From Collinsella sp. (GTDB lineage Bacteria > Actinomycetota > Coriobacteriia > Coriobacteriales > Coriobacteriaceae), in the NCBI GenBank assembly GCA_014871665.1, contig WGSL01000025.1, positions 1 through 24,997 on the forward strand: a stretch of DNA of 24,997 nt, in the 5' to 3' direction. The notes under the pieces were generated by a model, which had not been told where the DNA came from, made no database searches, and saw only the letters and a list, made by a program, of their open reading frames with translations. Positions 1 to 6,542 of this stretch are shown piece by piece. A program made the position numbers and the translations under genes. How positions within the stretch are numbered: position 1 is the stretch's first letter; the number at the start of each line of letters is the position of its first letter.

Positions 1-39
1 GCAGCGAACTAAACAGCCAGGCACGCCAGGAGGACCCAC

Positions 40-921
40 ATGATCAAGATCACCGTCCCAGCAACAAGCGCAAACCTAGGCATCGGCTACGACACCCTCG
101 GCATGGCCGTCAGCCTCTACTCGCACTTCACCTTCGAGCGCTCCGATAAGCTCACCATCACCGGATGCCCCGAGGAATTCCAAAACGAGAACAACCTGGT
201 CTACGTGAGCTTTGTCGATGCACTGGCCGCATGGGGCGAGCCGGCCTTCCCCGTCGCCATCGACATTCAGACCGATGTGCCCGTCGCCCGCGGCCTGGGT
301 TCCAGCTCCACCTGCGTCGTCGCTGGCATTATGGCTGCCGCCGCGCTGACAGGCCACACCGTCGACCGCGCCGAGCTCGTCCGCATCGCCACCGAGGTCG
401 AGGGCCATCCCGATAACGTCGCCCCCGCTATCCTGGGCGGCGCCGTCTGCTCCTTTACGCCGACCGATTCGCTCCCCCAGTGTCTGCGCTACGAGGTAAG
501 CGACAAGCTTCGTTTTATTACTGTGATTCCACCCTACGAGGTGCATACGAGCGAGGCGCGCAAGGTTGTGCCGCAGGAGATTCCACTCTCCACCGCCGTG
601 TGGCAGATGGGCCGCATCGCCGGCATGACGCGCGGTCTGGAGACCGGCGACCTTGACCTGATTGCCGCCGCCAACGACGACCGCATCCAGGAGCCCTATC
701 GCCGCCGCCTCATCCCCGACTACAACGCCGTGCGCGACACCTGCCTTAACGGCGGTGCCAAGACCATCTGGATCAGCGGTTCGGGCTCGACCCTCATGGC
801 TGTGACCGACGATACCATCGTGGCAAAGTTCCTGCAGGTCAAGCTGCGTGAGCAGTTCCCCAAGTGCGACACGCACATTCTAACGTGCGACACGGAAGGC
901 GCCCAGATCGAATACCTGTAG
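40..921 (+). CDS. thrB: Homoserine kinase (GHMP family)
   Basis: Phosphorylates L-homoserine to O-phosphohomoserine with ATP in the threonine pathway; cytoplasmic. The protein has 293 residues, a usual length for the family. The N-terminus carries the VPATSANLGIGYDTLG segment typical of homoserine kinases. The GHMP ATP-binding loop PVARGLGSSSTCVVAG lies at about residues 81-96, and the C-terminal GHMP motif SGSGSTLMAV is near residue 246. The start is set by an AGGAGG ribosome-binding site about 7 nt upstream. A TAA at 10-12 may be the stop of an upstream gene (perhaps another threonine-pathway gene) outside the window, so thrB is probably the last gene of an operon. It is followed 21 nt after the stop by the structured element at 943-1067. 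Assignment is confident. Confidence 0.95.
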   Translation: MIKITVPATSANLGIGYDTLGMAVSLYSHFTFERSDKLTITGCPEEFQNENNLVYVSFVDALAAWGEPAFPVAIDIQTDVPVARGLGSSSTCVVAGIMAAAALTGHTVDRAELVRIATEVEGHPDNVAPAILGGAVCSFTPTDSLPQCLRYEVSDKLRFITVIPPYEVHTSEARKVVPQEIPLSTAVWQMGRIAGMTRGLETGDLDLIAAANDDRIQEPYRRRLIPDYNAVRDTCLNGGAKTIWISGSGSTLMAVTDDTIVAKFLQVKLREQFPKCDTHILTCDTEGAQIEYL

Positions 922-942
922 TCGCCGTCCCGTATACTCGCC

Positions 943-1067
943 GGGGAGGCCAGGGGCTTTGCCCCCAAATCGTCCTCGGACATGGCAGGACCCCCGCTGC
1001 GCACTTCGTGCGGCGGGGGCCCTGCCGTCCTGCGGAAAGATTTGGGGGCAAAGCCCCTGGCCTCCCC
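943..1067 (+). repeat. 125-bp structured intergenic element, copy 1
   Basis: A near-complete palindrome with defined parts. Outer arms 943-970 and 1040-1067 are a perfect 28-bp inverted repeat. The inner stem 984-997/1013-1026 pairs at 13 of 14 positions. The apex is a TG bulge (998-999), a 5-bp stem CGCAC/GTGCG and the loop TTC. The two unpaired junction strands are CGTCCTCGGACAT (971-983) and GTCCTGCGGAAAG (1027-1039). The same junction sequences, TG bulge and stem lengths recur on the minus strand at 13567-13445 with unrelated stem sequences, which marks this as a family rather than a chance hairpin. It lies 21 nt after the thrB stop in the same orientation. No T-tract follows, so it is not a classical intrinsic terminator. 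Function unknown. Confidence 0.85.
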
Positions 1068-1179
1068 TACGTTCACTTCGCTGGCGGCGGCTACAGGGAC
1101 CTACACTCTGTAAAAGCGCCGGGCTGATAGTTGCTTTTTATTGGTAGGGGCTCTTGCTAGGTAGGGACACTTACTAGTG

Positions 1180-1194
1180 ACAGGCTTCGCCTGT
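1180..1194 (-). terminator. Short hairpin after the XRE gene
   Basis: ACAGGC-TTC-GCCTGT is a perfect 6-bp stem with a 3-nt loop, 9 nt beyond the stop of the leftward XRE gene. No T-run follows, so it is at best a weak terminator. The rest of 1068-1203 shows no gene or other clear signal. Confidence 0.35.
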
Positions 1195-1203
1195 GCGCTT
1201 GGT

Positions 1204-1902
1204 TTACGCTGCGCTGGTTTCTTTGTATTCGAAGACTGGTTCTAGGAGGTCTTCGATGTTGCAGTGGAGGGCTTTTGCTATGGCTCTTACGCTTGTTACC
1301 GAAGCTTCATTGATGTTTCTCTGGCGCTGCTCGTACATTTGGATTGAGCGGAGTGACACATCCGATTCGTATGCCAGATCTTGTTGGGTTTTCTTGAGCC
1401 TCTTTCTTGCTAACGCAAGCTTGGTTTGCCTGGACGCTTTTTTCGCCATATCGCAGACGAGGCGAGCCACGCGTTCCTCCGAGGCTTCGTGCCAGGGGTA
1501 GTACAGACTGCGTAGCACATCGAATGGAACGACATGCAGCAAATCTTCGAAAGACTCTCCTAGGCGCCACTGAAGGTATGCCAATATCCAGCCTGTCCAA
1601 TATTCCGGTGTCTTTTCGAATCGGTAGGTTCGATTTGGCATCGGCCTTGATTGATAGCCCGACCTTTCGGCGATAAGCGCGAACAGCTCAACGCCCGATT
1701 TTCCCGACACTACCCATGCGTTGCCGCATTCGAACTCGCGAGCTACGCCGCTCAAGCAAAAGAGTTCAGCAACTTCCGATCCTTCTGCTCCATAATCGTT
1801 AACGGCATAGTCAAAGCAGTCGCCGAGATTGTTCATTGCGTCCTCGAGGTAGTAGACGGGGTATGTCCTACTCGGCCCACGATCCGTTAACTCTTGGATC
1901 AT
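1204..1902 (-). CDS. XRE-type HTH protein, probable antitoxin partner
   Basis: A 232-residue protein with two parts. Residues 1 to about 150 form an uncharacterised domain with a YWTGWILAYLQWRLGESF segment. Residues about 158-222 are a helix-turn-helix of the Cro/XRE type (QQDLAYESDVSLRSIQMYEQ is the recognition region). Its start overlaps the last 35 bp of the upstream DUF3990 gene, and GGGAGGG lies about 9 nt upstream, so the two are translated together. A DNA-binding partner next to an ADP-ribosyltransferase-like protein suggests antitoxin plus autorepressor, acting at the inverted repeat upstream of the pair. The role is inferred from arrangement and domain type. It could instead be a simple regulator. 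Base composition looks less GC-rich than the neighbouring housekeeping genes, which fits transfer of the cassette. Confidence 0.7.
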   Translation of the reverse strand: MIQELTDRGPSRTYPVYYLEDAMNNLGDCFDYAVNDYGAEGSEVAELFCLSGVAREFECGNAWVVSGKSGVELFALIAERSGYQSRPMPNRTYRFEKTPEYWTGWILAYLQWRLGESFEDLLHVVPFDVLRSLYYPWHEASEERVARLVCDMAKKASRQTKLALARKRLKKTQQDLAYESDVSLRSIQMYEQRQRNINEASVTSVRAIAKALHCNIEDLLEPVFEYKETSAA

Positions 1903-2551
1903 TCAAATCAACCCTCCCTGCCATCAAATCCCTAATGTCGACACCATCAGAGTCAAATCCGTTTACCGTATCCAGGTACTTTCGTCGAGCGTTCTGTTCT
2001 CGCTCAAATCGTTTGGGATAAAACTCAGCTCCCGAAGCCTGCTTCCAATCGCGGAACTTAATCGCCGAGAACGCACGCTCACTCATAAGCGCATATTGAA
2101 TGCCCAAATCCCCCAAAAACATAATGCGCTGCAATTGCCTGAGCGAGATCATGCCGTTGACAAACTGTCTTGCAAACGAGAAATAGGAATCGTCTGCACG
2201 ATAGCCTCGAATAACGTCATAGGGAGAAATATCAATCAGGCAGTTATCCAGCAGATAACGAAGCCCCTCGCGTGCTACTGGCGTTGAAACATTGAACTCT
2301 CTGTTATTCGCCAGAATTGCAAGCCAGTTGAGAATCGAGAACTCACCTGATTCCAAATCCAAAATCGCAAGGCCATCTAAATCAAGCTCATATCGATTGG
2401 CAATGCCATCAGACTCGGTCCGACATGCCCACTCCATTGCCATTTCCTCATGCGGTGTGCAATAAAACCCGCGCCCATAGTCATTGAATTGCCTGCATTT
2501 ATCCAACGATGGATGCTCGACAACAACCTCCGACCCGTGCCAAAGCTCCAT
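1868..2551 (-). CDS. DUF3990 / ADP-ribosyltransferase-like protein, probable toxin
   Basis: A 227-residue protein. The N-terminus has the pattern LWHGSEVVVEHP followed by DYGRGFYCTPHEEMAMEWA, which matches DUF3990 proteins: a histidine in LxHGS, then GxGFYxT, then a helix ending in WA. That arrangement resembles the H and Y of the H-Y-E triad of ADP-ribosyltransferases, and I infer a NAD-using fold. There is no signal peptide or membrane segment. Translation starts at an ATG 6 nt after AGGAGG, which itself directly follows a T6 run and a 20-bp hairpin. The gene overlaps the XRE gene downstream by 35 bp, a toxin-antitoxin-like arrangement. Toxin activity is not shown by the sequence. The family call is fairly firm, the function moderate. 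Confidence 0.7.
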   Translation of the reverse strand: MELWHGSEVVVEHPSLDKCRQFNDYGRGFYCTPHEEMAMEWACRTESDGIANRYELDLDGLAILDLESGEFSILNWLAILANNREFNVSTPVAREGLRYLLDNCLIDISPYDVIRGYRADDSYFSFARQFVNGMISLRQLQRIMFLGDLGIQYALMSERAFSAIKFRDWKQASGAEFYPKRFEREQNARRKYLDTVNGFDSDGVDIRDLMAGRVDLNDPRVNGSWAE

Positions 2552-2562
2552 ATCGACCTCCT

Positions 2563-2614
2563 AAAAAATATCACCCCAGTGATAGTTTACCAATAACTAT
2601 CACTGGGGTGATAT
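2563..2614 (-). promoter_or_regulatory. 20-bp perfect inverted repeat with T6: operator and/or terminator
   Basis: ATATCACCCCAGTGATAGTT (2568-2587) and its exact complement (2595-2614) flank a 7-nt spacer. Each arm is itself a partial palindrome (TATCAC-N4-GTGATA), so the region offers two operator-like sites. Read leftward, the hairpin is followed immediately by TTTTTT and then by AGGAGG of the DUF3990 gene. As RNA it is a textbook intrinsic terminator for engB transcription arriving from upstream. As DNA it is a likely site for the XRE repressor. I could not place a convincing -10/-35 pair. Confidence 0.7.
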
Positions 2615-2644
2615 GAACGGGGGCTTTTGACGGTTTAACCCTGA

Positions 2645-3235
2645 CTAGAGGCAGGCCTCGGCGATGCGCTTTTTTAGTTCGTCGATACCCACGCCGGTCT
2701 GGGAGCTCGTGATGATTACATTCTCGGCCGGGACGTTGAGCTGCTTTTTGATGGCTGCTGCTTGGCGGGCCTGCTGGGTGCGGCTGAGTTTGTCGGCCTT
2801 GGTGAGGCAGACGATAAAGTTGAACTCGTTGCCCTGCAGGTAGTCGATCATGTCATGGTCGAGTTTACTGGGATCGTGGCGAATGTCCACCAGCGACACA
2901 ACCAGGTTAAAGCTGCGCTCGGAGTCGAAGAAGTCGCCAATGAGCTCGGCCCAACGGTCGCGCTCGGCCTTGGAACGGCGGGCGAAACCGTAGCCTGGCA
3001 GGTCCACAAAATGCACGTCGTCGGCCTCGAAGAAGTTGATATTGCTCGTCTTGCCCGGCGTACTCGAAACCTTCACCAGGTTCTTGCGGCCAAAGAGCTT
3101 GTTCATGATGGACGACTTGCCCACGTTGGAGCGGCCGACAAAGCTCACCTCGGGGCAGGTGGACTCGGGAATCTGCGAAACCTTGCCGTAGCTGGCGACG
3201 AACTTGGCAAGCTGGTAGTTAATGGAATCGGCCAT
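2645..3235 (-). CDS. engB: Ribosome-biogenesis GTPase EngB/YihA/YsxC
   Basis: A 196-residue TRAFAC GTPase involved in assembly of the large ribosomal subunit; cytoplasmic. From the chosen start: G1 loop GRSNVGKS at 34-41, G3 DLPGYG at 78-83, G4 TKAD at 145-148, and a G5-like TSS at about 176-178. This single-domain length is normal for EngB. The ATG at 3235 is preferred over the GTG two codons upstream because AAGGAG lies 5 nt before it. It starts 38 nt after the mtnN stop, so the two genes probably share a transcript. The hairpin with T6 at 2563-2614 is the likely transcript end. Confidence 0.95.
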   Translation of the reverse strand: MADSINYQLAKFVASYGKVSQIPESTCPEVSFVGRSNVGKSSIMNKLFGRKNLVKVSSTPGKTSNINFFEADDVHFVDLPGYGFARRSKAERDRWAELIGDFFDSERSFNLVVSLVDIRHDPSKLDHDMIDYLQGNEFNFIVCLTKADKLSRTQQARQAAAIKKQLNVPAENVIITSSQTGVGIDELKKRIAEACL

Positions 3236-3273
3236 GGACACTCCTTGGTCGTAGGTTCTTACAAATAGACGCG

Positions 3274-4014
3274 CTATTGCGCAGCGGCAATGCGGCGGAC
3301 GATATCGAGCGTGATGTCACTTGCGACACGCGCGTACTCGAACAGATCGAACTCTCGCTCGCAAATTGCATCGTACGCCTCGTCACAATTATCGCTGATA
3401 GCGCGCAACACCAGGCAATCGACACCATTTTTGGTTGCGACATGGGCAATTGCCGCGCCCTCCATGCCGACACAATCGGCATGCGTCGCCTCGATAGCGT
3501 CGTTGCGCATGGTGGCGCCCGTCACAAAGCGGTTACCCGTGGCAATCGTGCCGACCAGGAACTGCTTGGTGCCCTCGTTCGAAGCGACTGCATTTTTCGA
3601 AGCGTCAACAAACCCACGCTCAGCAAGCACGTCGGCGGCAATATCGACCAGCGCGGGCGTCGAGCCAAACTCCTCGAGCCCCGGTGCGGACTCGGCGATA
3701 AGCGCGGTATCGGTATCCAGATAGCGTAGGCGTTTGCCAATGACCACGTCGTCGATATGGAGCTTGGGGTTCAAACCGCCCGCAATGCCCGAAAACACAA
3801 CAGCCTGCGGAGCATACTTGCTAATGAGGTGCTGTGTTGCAGCGGCGGCGTTCACCGTGCCCATGCCCGCCGTTGTGGCGACAACTGTCAGGCCGTCGAG
3901 CTCACCACTCACAACGGTCAAGCCTGCCTCCCGTGCCTCGCAAACGTCGCTCAGCTCTTCCTTAATCTGCATGATCTCTTTTTCGAGCGCACCGATAATC
4001 GCGATGGTAGCCAT
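3274..4014 (-). CDS. mtnN: 5'-methylthioadenosine/S-adenosylhomocysteine nucleosidase
   Basis: Cleaves the glycosidic bond of methylthioadenosine and S-adenosylhomocysteine, removing by-products of SAM-dependent reactions and feeding methionine and adenine salvage. The 246-residue protein begins MATIAIIGALEKEI, with the acidic residues E11 and E13 in the catalytic N-terminal position of the family. It also has GMGTVNAA, SGIAGGL, the substrate-binding GMEGAAIAHVA and the late RAISDNCDEA with the catalytic Asp. The ATG at 4014 is chosen because the frame upstream only adds a TTG-initiated MGNG extension. Radical-SAM enzymes such as PflA also release SAM-derived products, but mtnN is a general housekeeping gene. 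Likely co-transcribed with engB. Confidence 0.93.
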   Translation of the reverse strand: MATIAIIGALEKEIMQIKEELSDVCEAREAGLTVVSGELDGLTVVATTAGMGTVNAAAATQHLISKYAPQAVVFSGIAGGLNPKLHIDDVVIGKRLRYLDTDTALIAESAPGLEEFGSTPALVDIAADVLAERGFVDASKNAVASNEGTKQFLVGTIATGNRFVTGATMRNDAIEATHADCVGMEGAAIAHVATKNGVDCLVLRAISDNCDEAYDAICEREFDLFEYARVASDITLDIVRRIAAAQ

Positions 4015-4092
4015 ACCATTCCCCAAACCTATACGAAATTCTCAACCAAGGTATGGTACCAGCATTTTGTTTGACCTCGCCAAACGAACACG

Positions 4093-5250
4093 CTAAGCCA
4101 GTGCAGCTCGCGTATCAAACAGAGCCTTTGCAATCGCGGCCGTAACCTCGCTCGAACGGTCACTCCATGGCATCGATGTCATGACGCTCATGACATAGGT
4201 ACGGCCATCGATGTCGATGAGGCCTGCATCGCATGTCGAATAGCAACCATCCTCGCTAATCCAGCCTGCCTTGTTGCGCACCAAAACCTGCTCGTCCACA
4301 ATGCCATCGCGAATAAACGAGCGCGATGTTGATGCCAGAAGGCCCGACAACCACTGTGGAGTCTCGGTATCCATGCTCAGATACTCGCTCATCTCACGCC
4401 ATAACCTCGCAGAAGTGCGCGGGCAGTAGGTCGGAAAATCACTCATTGGATCCAGTGCCGTATCGTAATCGATGCCAAGACCGACAATCCAATCCTCGTA
4501 ACCGACACGGTCAAACGCCGCACGTAACGCAATAAACGAATCGTTGTCTGAATAAACGACTGCAGCCTCGATCAAGTCGCGTACCGTCTGCCAACCCATG
4601 TTGTAGCCACCATAGGTGCCAAGGGAGTCATCGAGTGAAACCTGGCCCGTCTCGACCAGAGATTCGCAAATGTACAACGCATAGAGTGCCTTGTAGCTAC
4701 TCGCACCGTACACCTCGACATCAGCGTTATACGTCACGCCCTTACCGCTCGACAGGTCGTAAAACACCACGCCCACATCGCCCAGCTCCTGCGCCTGGTC
4801 AAGCGCATTCTGGAGTGCGGCGAGGTTCTCATCCTCCAGGGCGAGGATCTGGTCATCAACCAGTGAGAAGGTCTGCACGGTATCGCCTGAGGGAATATCG
4901 TTAAAGTCCGCCTTCGAAAGCCCCGTCTTGAGGTTCGCTGTCGACAGGGTTTGACTTGCGGTGACTTTAGATTCAGAGACCTTTTTGTTTTGCGTCTGTA
5001 CCGTTGACGCATCTGAGTGTGCCATTCGCTCCGAGGCGTAGGTTTTAACGGTAATTCCGAGGATAATAACCGCCGACGTTAGCATCCCAATGGCGGCAAT
5101 CTTCCTCACGCGGATGCGAGCGCCGACAAGGCCACGCGAAGACGTGCCCTTCGTCTTATATCTGCTGCCATGCTGCGGCACATACTCGTCCCGCGATGCG
5201 ATGTTTCGCACGTGGTCTCCTGACTGCCACCGTTTATATACGAGCAGCAT
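4093..5250 (-). CDS. Membrane-anchored serine hydrolase, class A beta-lactamase fold
   Basis: A 385-residue protein. An N-terminal basic cytoplasmic stretch (residues 1-50) precedes one hydrophobic segment at about 52-69, then a Ser/Thr/Gln-rich linker to about 130 and a beta-lactamase-like domain to the end. Active-site motifs are visible: SxxK as S184-S-Y-K187, SDN at 234-236, and KAG at 327-329 in place of KTG/KSG. I see no clear counterpart of the class A Glu166. This pattern fits the beta-lactamase2/PBP-like serine hydrolases of Gram-positive envelopes, acting outside the membrane, perhaps on peptidoglycan. Antibiotic hydrolysis cannot be assumed. The ribosome-binding site of the ATG at 5250 is weak, so the start is uncertain. 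It is separated from mtnN by 78 bp. Confidence 0.8.
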   Translation of the reverse strand: MLLVYKRWQSGDHVRNIASRDEYVPQHGSRYKTKGTSSRGLVGARIRVRKIAAIGMLTSAVIILGITVKTYASERMAHSDASTVQTQNKKVSESKVTASQTLSTANLKTGLSKADFNDIPSGDTVQTFSLVDDQILALEDENLAALQNALDQAQELGDVGVVFYDLSSGKGVTYNADVEVYGASSYKALYALYICESLVETGQVSLDDSLGTYGGYNMGWQTVRDLIEAAVVYSDNDSFIALRAAFDRVGYEDWIVGLGIDYDTALDPMSDFPTYCPRTSARLWREMSEYLSMDTETPQWLSGLLASTSRSFIRDGIVDEQVLVRNKAGWISEDGCYSTCDAGLIDIDGRTYVMSVMTSMPWSDRSSEVTAAIAKALFDTRAALA

Positions 5251-5370
5251 GATACCGAGCAGGCATTTCTTTCCAAAGATATTCAGCAGCGTTTAAGGTG
5301 TCTTTAAAGAAACCACAAGCGTTTCTATGCATTTTTGCCAATTCTGTTGCACATCTCTACCCAAAACGCA

Positions 5371-5435
5371 GTTGCGGTGAAATAGTTCCTGTTTGGACGG
5401 CATAAGCCGAAAAACAAGAACTATTCCACCGCAAC
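5371..5435. repeat. 24-bp inverted repeat hairpin
   Basis: Arms 5371-5394 and 5412-5435 match at 22 of 24 positions. The apex adds a second small stem, CGGC-ATAA-GCCG (5398-5409). It lies in the 299-bp gene-free stretch between the serine hydrolase start and the pflA stop. There is no T-tract at either end. I see no second copy in the window. The stretch 5251-5370 shows nothing clear. Confidence 0.6.
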
Positions 5436-5472
5436 TTGACGGGGCTCTTTGGCAATCAACTTGGTGCCCAGG

Positions 5473-5505
5473 GGCACTCATTTAAGTCTGTCCCCAATGA
5501 GTGCC
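5473..5505. repeat. Hairpin with 13-nt loop TAAGTCTGTCCCC, copy 1
   Basis: A perfect 10-bp stem GGCACTCATT/AATGAGTGCC (5473-5482, 5496-5505) encloses the loop TAAGTCTGTCCCC. A second hairpin at 23728-23766 has a loop of the same length and nearly the same sequence but an unrelated stem. It lies 44 nt downstream of the pflA stop. No T-run follows on either strand. Confidence 0.6.
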
Positions 5506-5549
5506 TTGACCAGCGCAGCGCGGGTATCGTAGAGGAGCAAAATGACTTG

Positions 5550-6368
5550 CTAGCCGATGGCGTTTTTTAGCTCCGCACGGCGCTTTTTCATACCGGCCAT
5601 GACGGCATTGCGCAGCTCGGGCATGCGCGCGGTATCCATCTGGGGAACGCCCTCGAGCTTATAGGGAATGCCCAGTTGCTCGTACTTGACGACACCCATC
5701 GTGTGATACGGCAGCATTTCCAGGCCCACCACGTTGTGCCATGGAGCGATGAGGCGACCGAGCTTCTCGCACTCCTCCACCGTGTCGGTAATGCCCGGCA
5801 CCACCACGTGACGGATAACGACCTTGATCTTGCGACGTGCAAGCTCATCGCCAAACGCCAAGATGCGTGCGGGATCGCAACCAGTCAGCTTTTTATGCTC
5901 GACCGGGTCGGCATGCTTAATATCGAGCAGTACCATGTCGGTCTCGTTGAGCACGGCATCGAACTTCTCGGGGTGGTTGGGGTCAAATGCATAGCCACAG
6001 CTATCTAGGCAGGTATGTACACGACCATCGGGGTTGTTGTGCATTGCACGGAACAGGTCGGCCAAAAACTCAGGCTGTAGGAGCGGCTCGCCGCCGGACA
6101 CCGTAATGCCACCGCTGCGATAGAACTCGTGGTTACTCTGGAACTCGTCCATCAGATGCTCGACGGTCACCATGGTGCCGCCGTTAACCGACCAGGTATC
6201 GGGATTGTGGCAATACGCGCAGCGCATGGGACAGCCCTGAACAAACACCACAAAGCGGATGCCGGGTCCGTCGACCGTTCCCATCGTCTCGATTGAATGC
6301 ACGCGGCCTAGGGCAAATGCGGAATCCTCAGGACGAGCGTCCACACCCTCAAGCGTCATCTCAGCCAT
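5550..6368 (-). CDS. pflA: Pyruvate formate-lyase activating enzyme (radical SAM)
   Basis: Uses SAM and a [4Fe-4S] cluster to place the glycyl radical on pyruvate formate-lyase. The 272-residue protein has the cluster motif CPMRCAYC with C46, C50 and C53 (CX3CX2C). It is preceded by HSIETMGTVDGPGIRFVVF, a signature of PFL activases, and followed by GGITVSGGEPLLQ. The start at 6368 skips ten extra codons upstream; the region in front is purine-rich (AAGGAGAGG, then AAGG 8 nt before the ATG). A start three codons later is possible. It is not next to pflB, which lies 7.5 kb away on the same strand with the fructoside operon between them. Its natural substrate here would be the separate 83-residue glycyl-radical protein encoded at 13595-13846. 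Confidence 0.93.
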   Translation of the reverse strand: MAEMTLEGVDARPEDSAFALGRVHSIETMGTVDGPGIRFVVFVQGCPMRCAYCHNPDTWSVNGGTMVTVEHLMDEFQSNHEFYRSGGITVSGGEPLLQPEFLADLFRAMHNNPDGRVHTCLDSCGYAFDPNHPEKFDAVLNETDMVLLDIKHADPVEHKKLTGCDPARILAFGDELARRKIKVVIRHVVVPGITDTVEECEKLGRLIAPWHNVVGLEMLPYHTMGVVKYEQLGIPYKLEGVPQMDTARMPELRNAVMAGMKKRRAELKNAIG

Positions 6369-6401
6369 TCCCGCTACCTTGCCTCTCCTTGGATGCAACC
6401 A

Positions 6402-6474
6402 ATTAAAATGCCAGAGCCATTCTAGCCCATGCGCTTGCGTTTAAACGTCTCGGGCTAGAATGGCACGTTTTAAT
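6402..6474 (-). terminator. Large hairpin between degV and pflA
   Basis: A perfect 13-bp stem GCCATTCTAGCCC/GGGCTAGAATGGC (6416-6428, 6452-6464) is extended by ATTAAAA/TTTTAAT at the outer ends (6402-6408, 6468-6474). The 23-nt loop contains the palindrome CGTTTAAACG. Read leftward it ends in TTTTAAT, so it could terminate degV transcription before pflA. A weaker C5/G5 stem lies at 6479-6500. Confidence 0.5.
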
Positions 6475-6542
6475 CTATCCCCCATCACCATGGCTGGGGG
6501 CTACGTCGAGATGTCAGGCTGGAGAACGCTCGCCTGCGACCT

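Noticed and set aside
1193..1501. 102-codon frame on the plus strand
   Set aside because: Antisense to the XRE helix-turn-helix region, which reads clearly on the minus strand.
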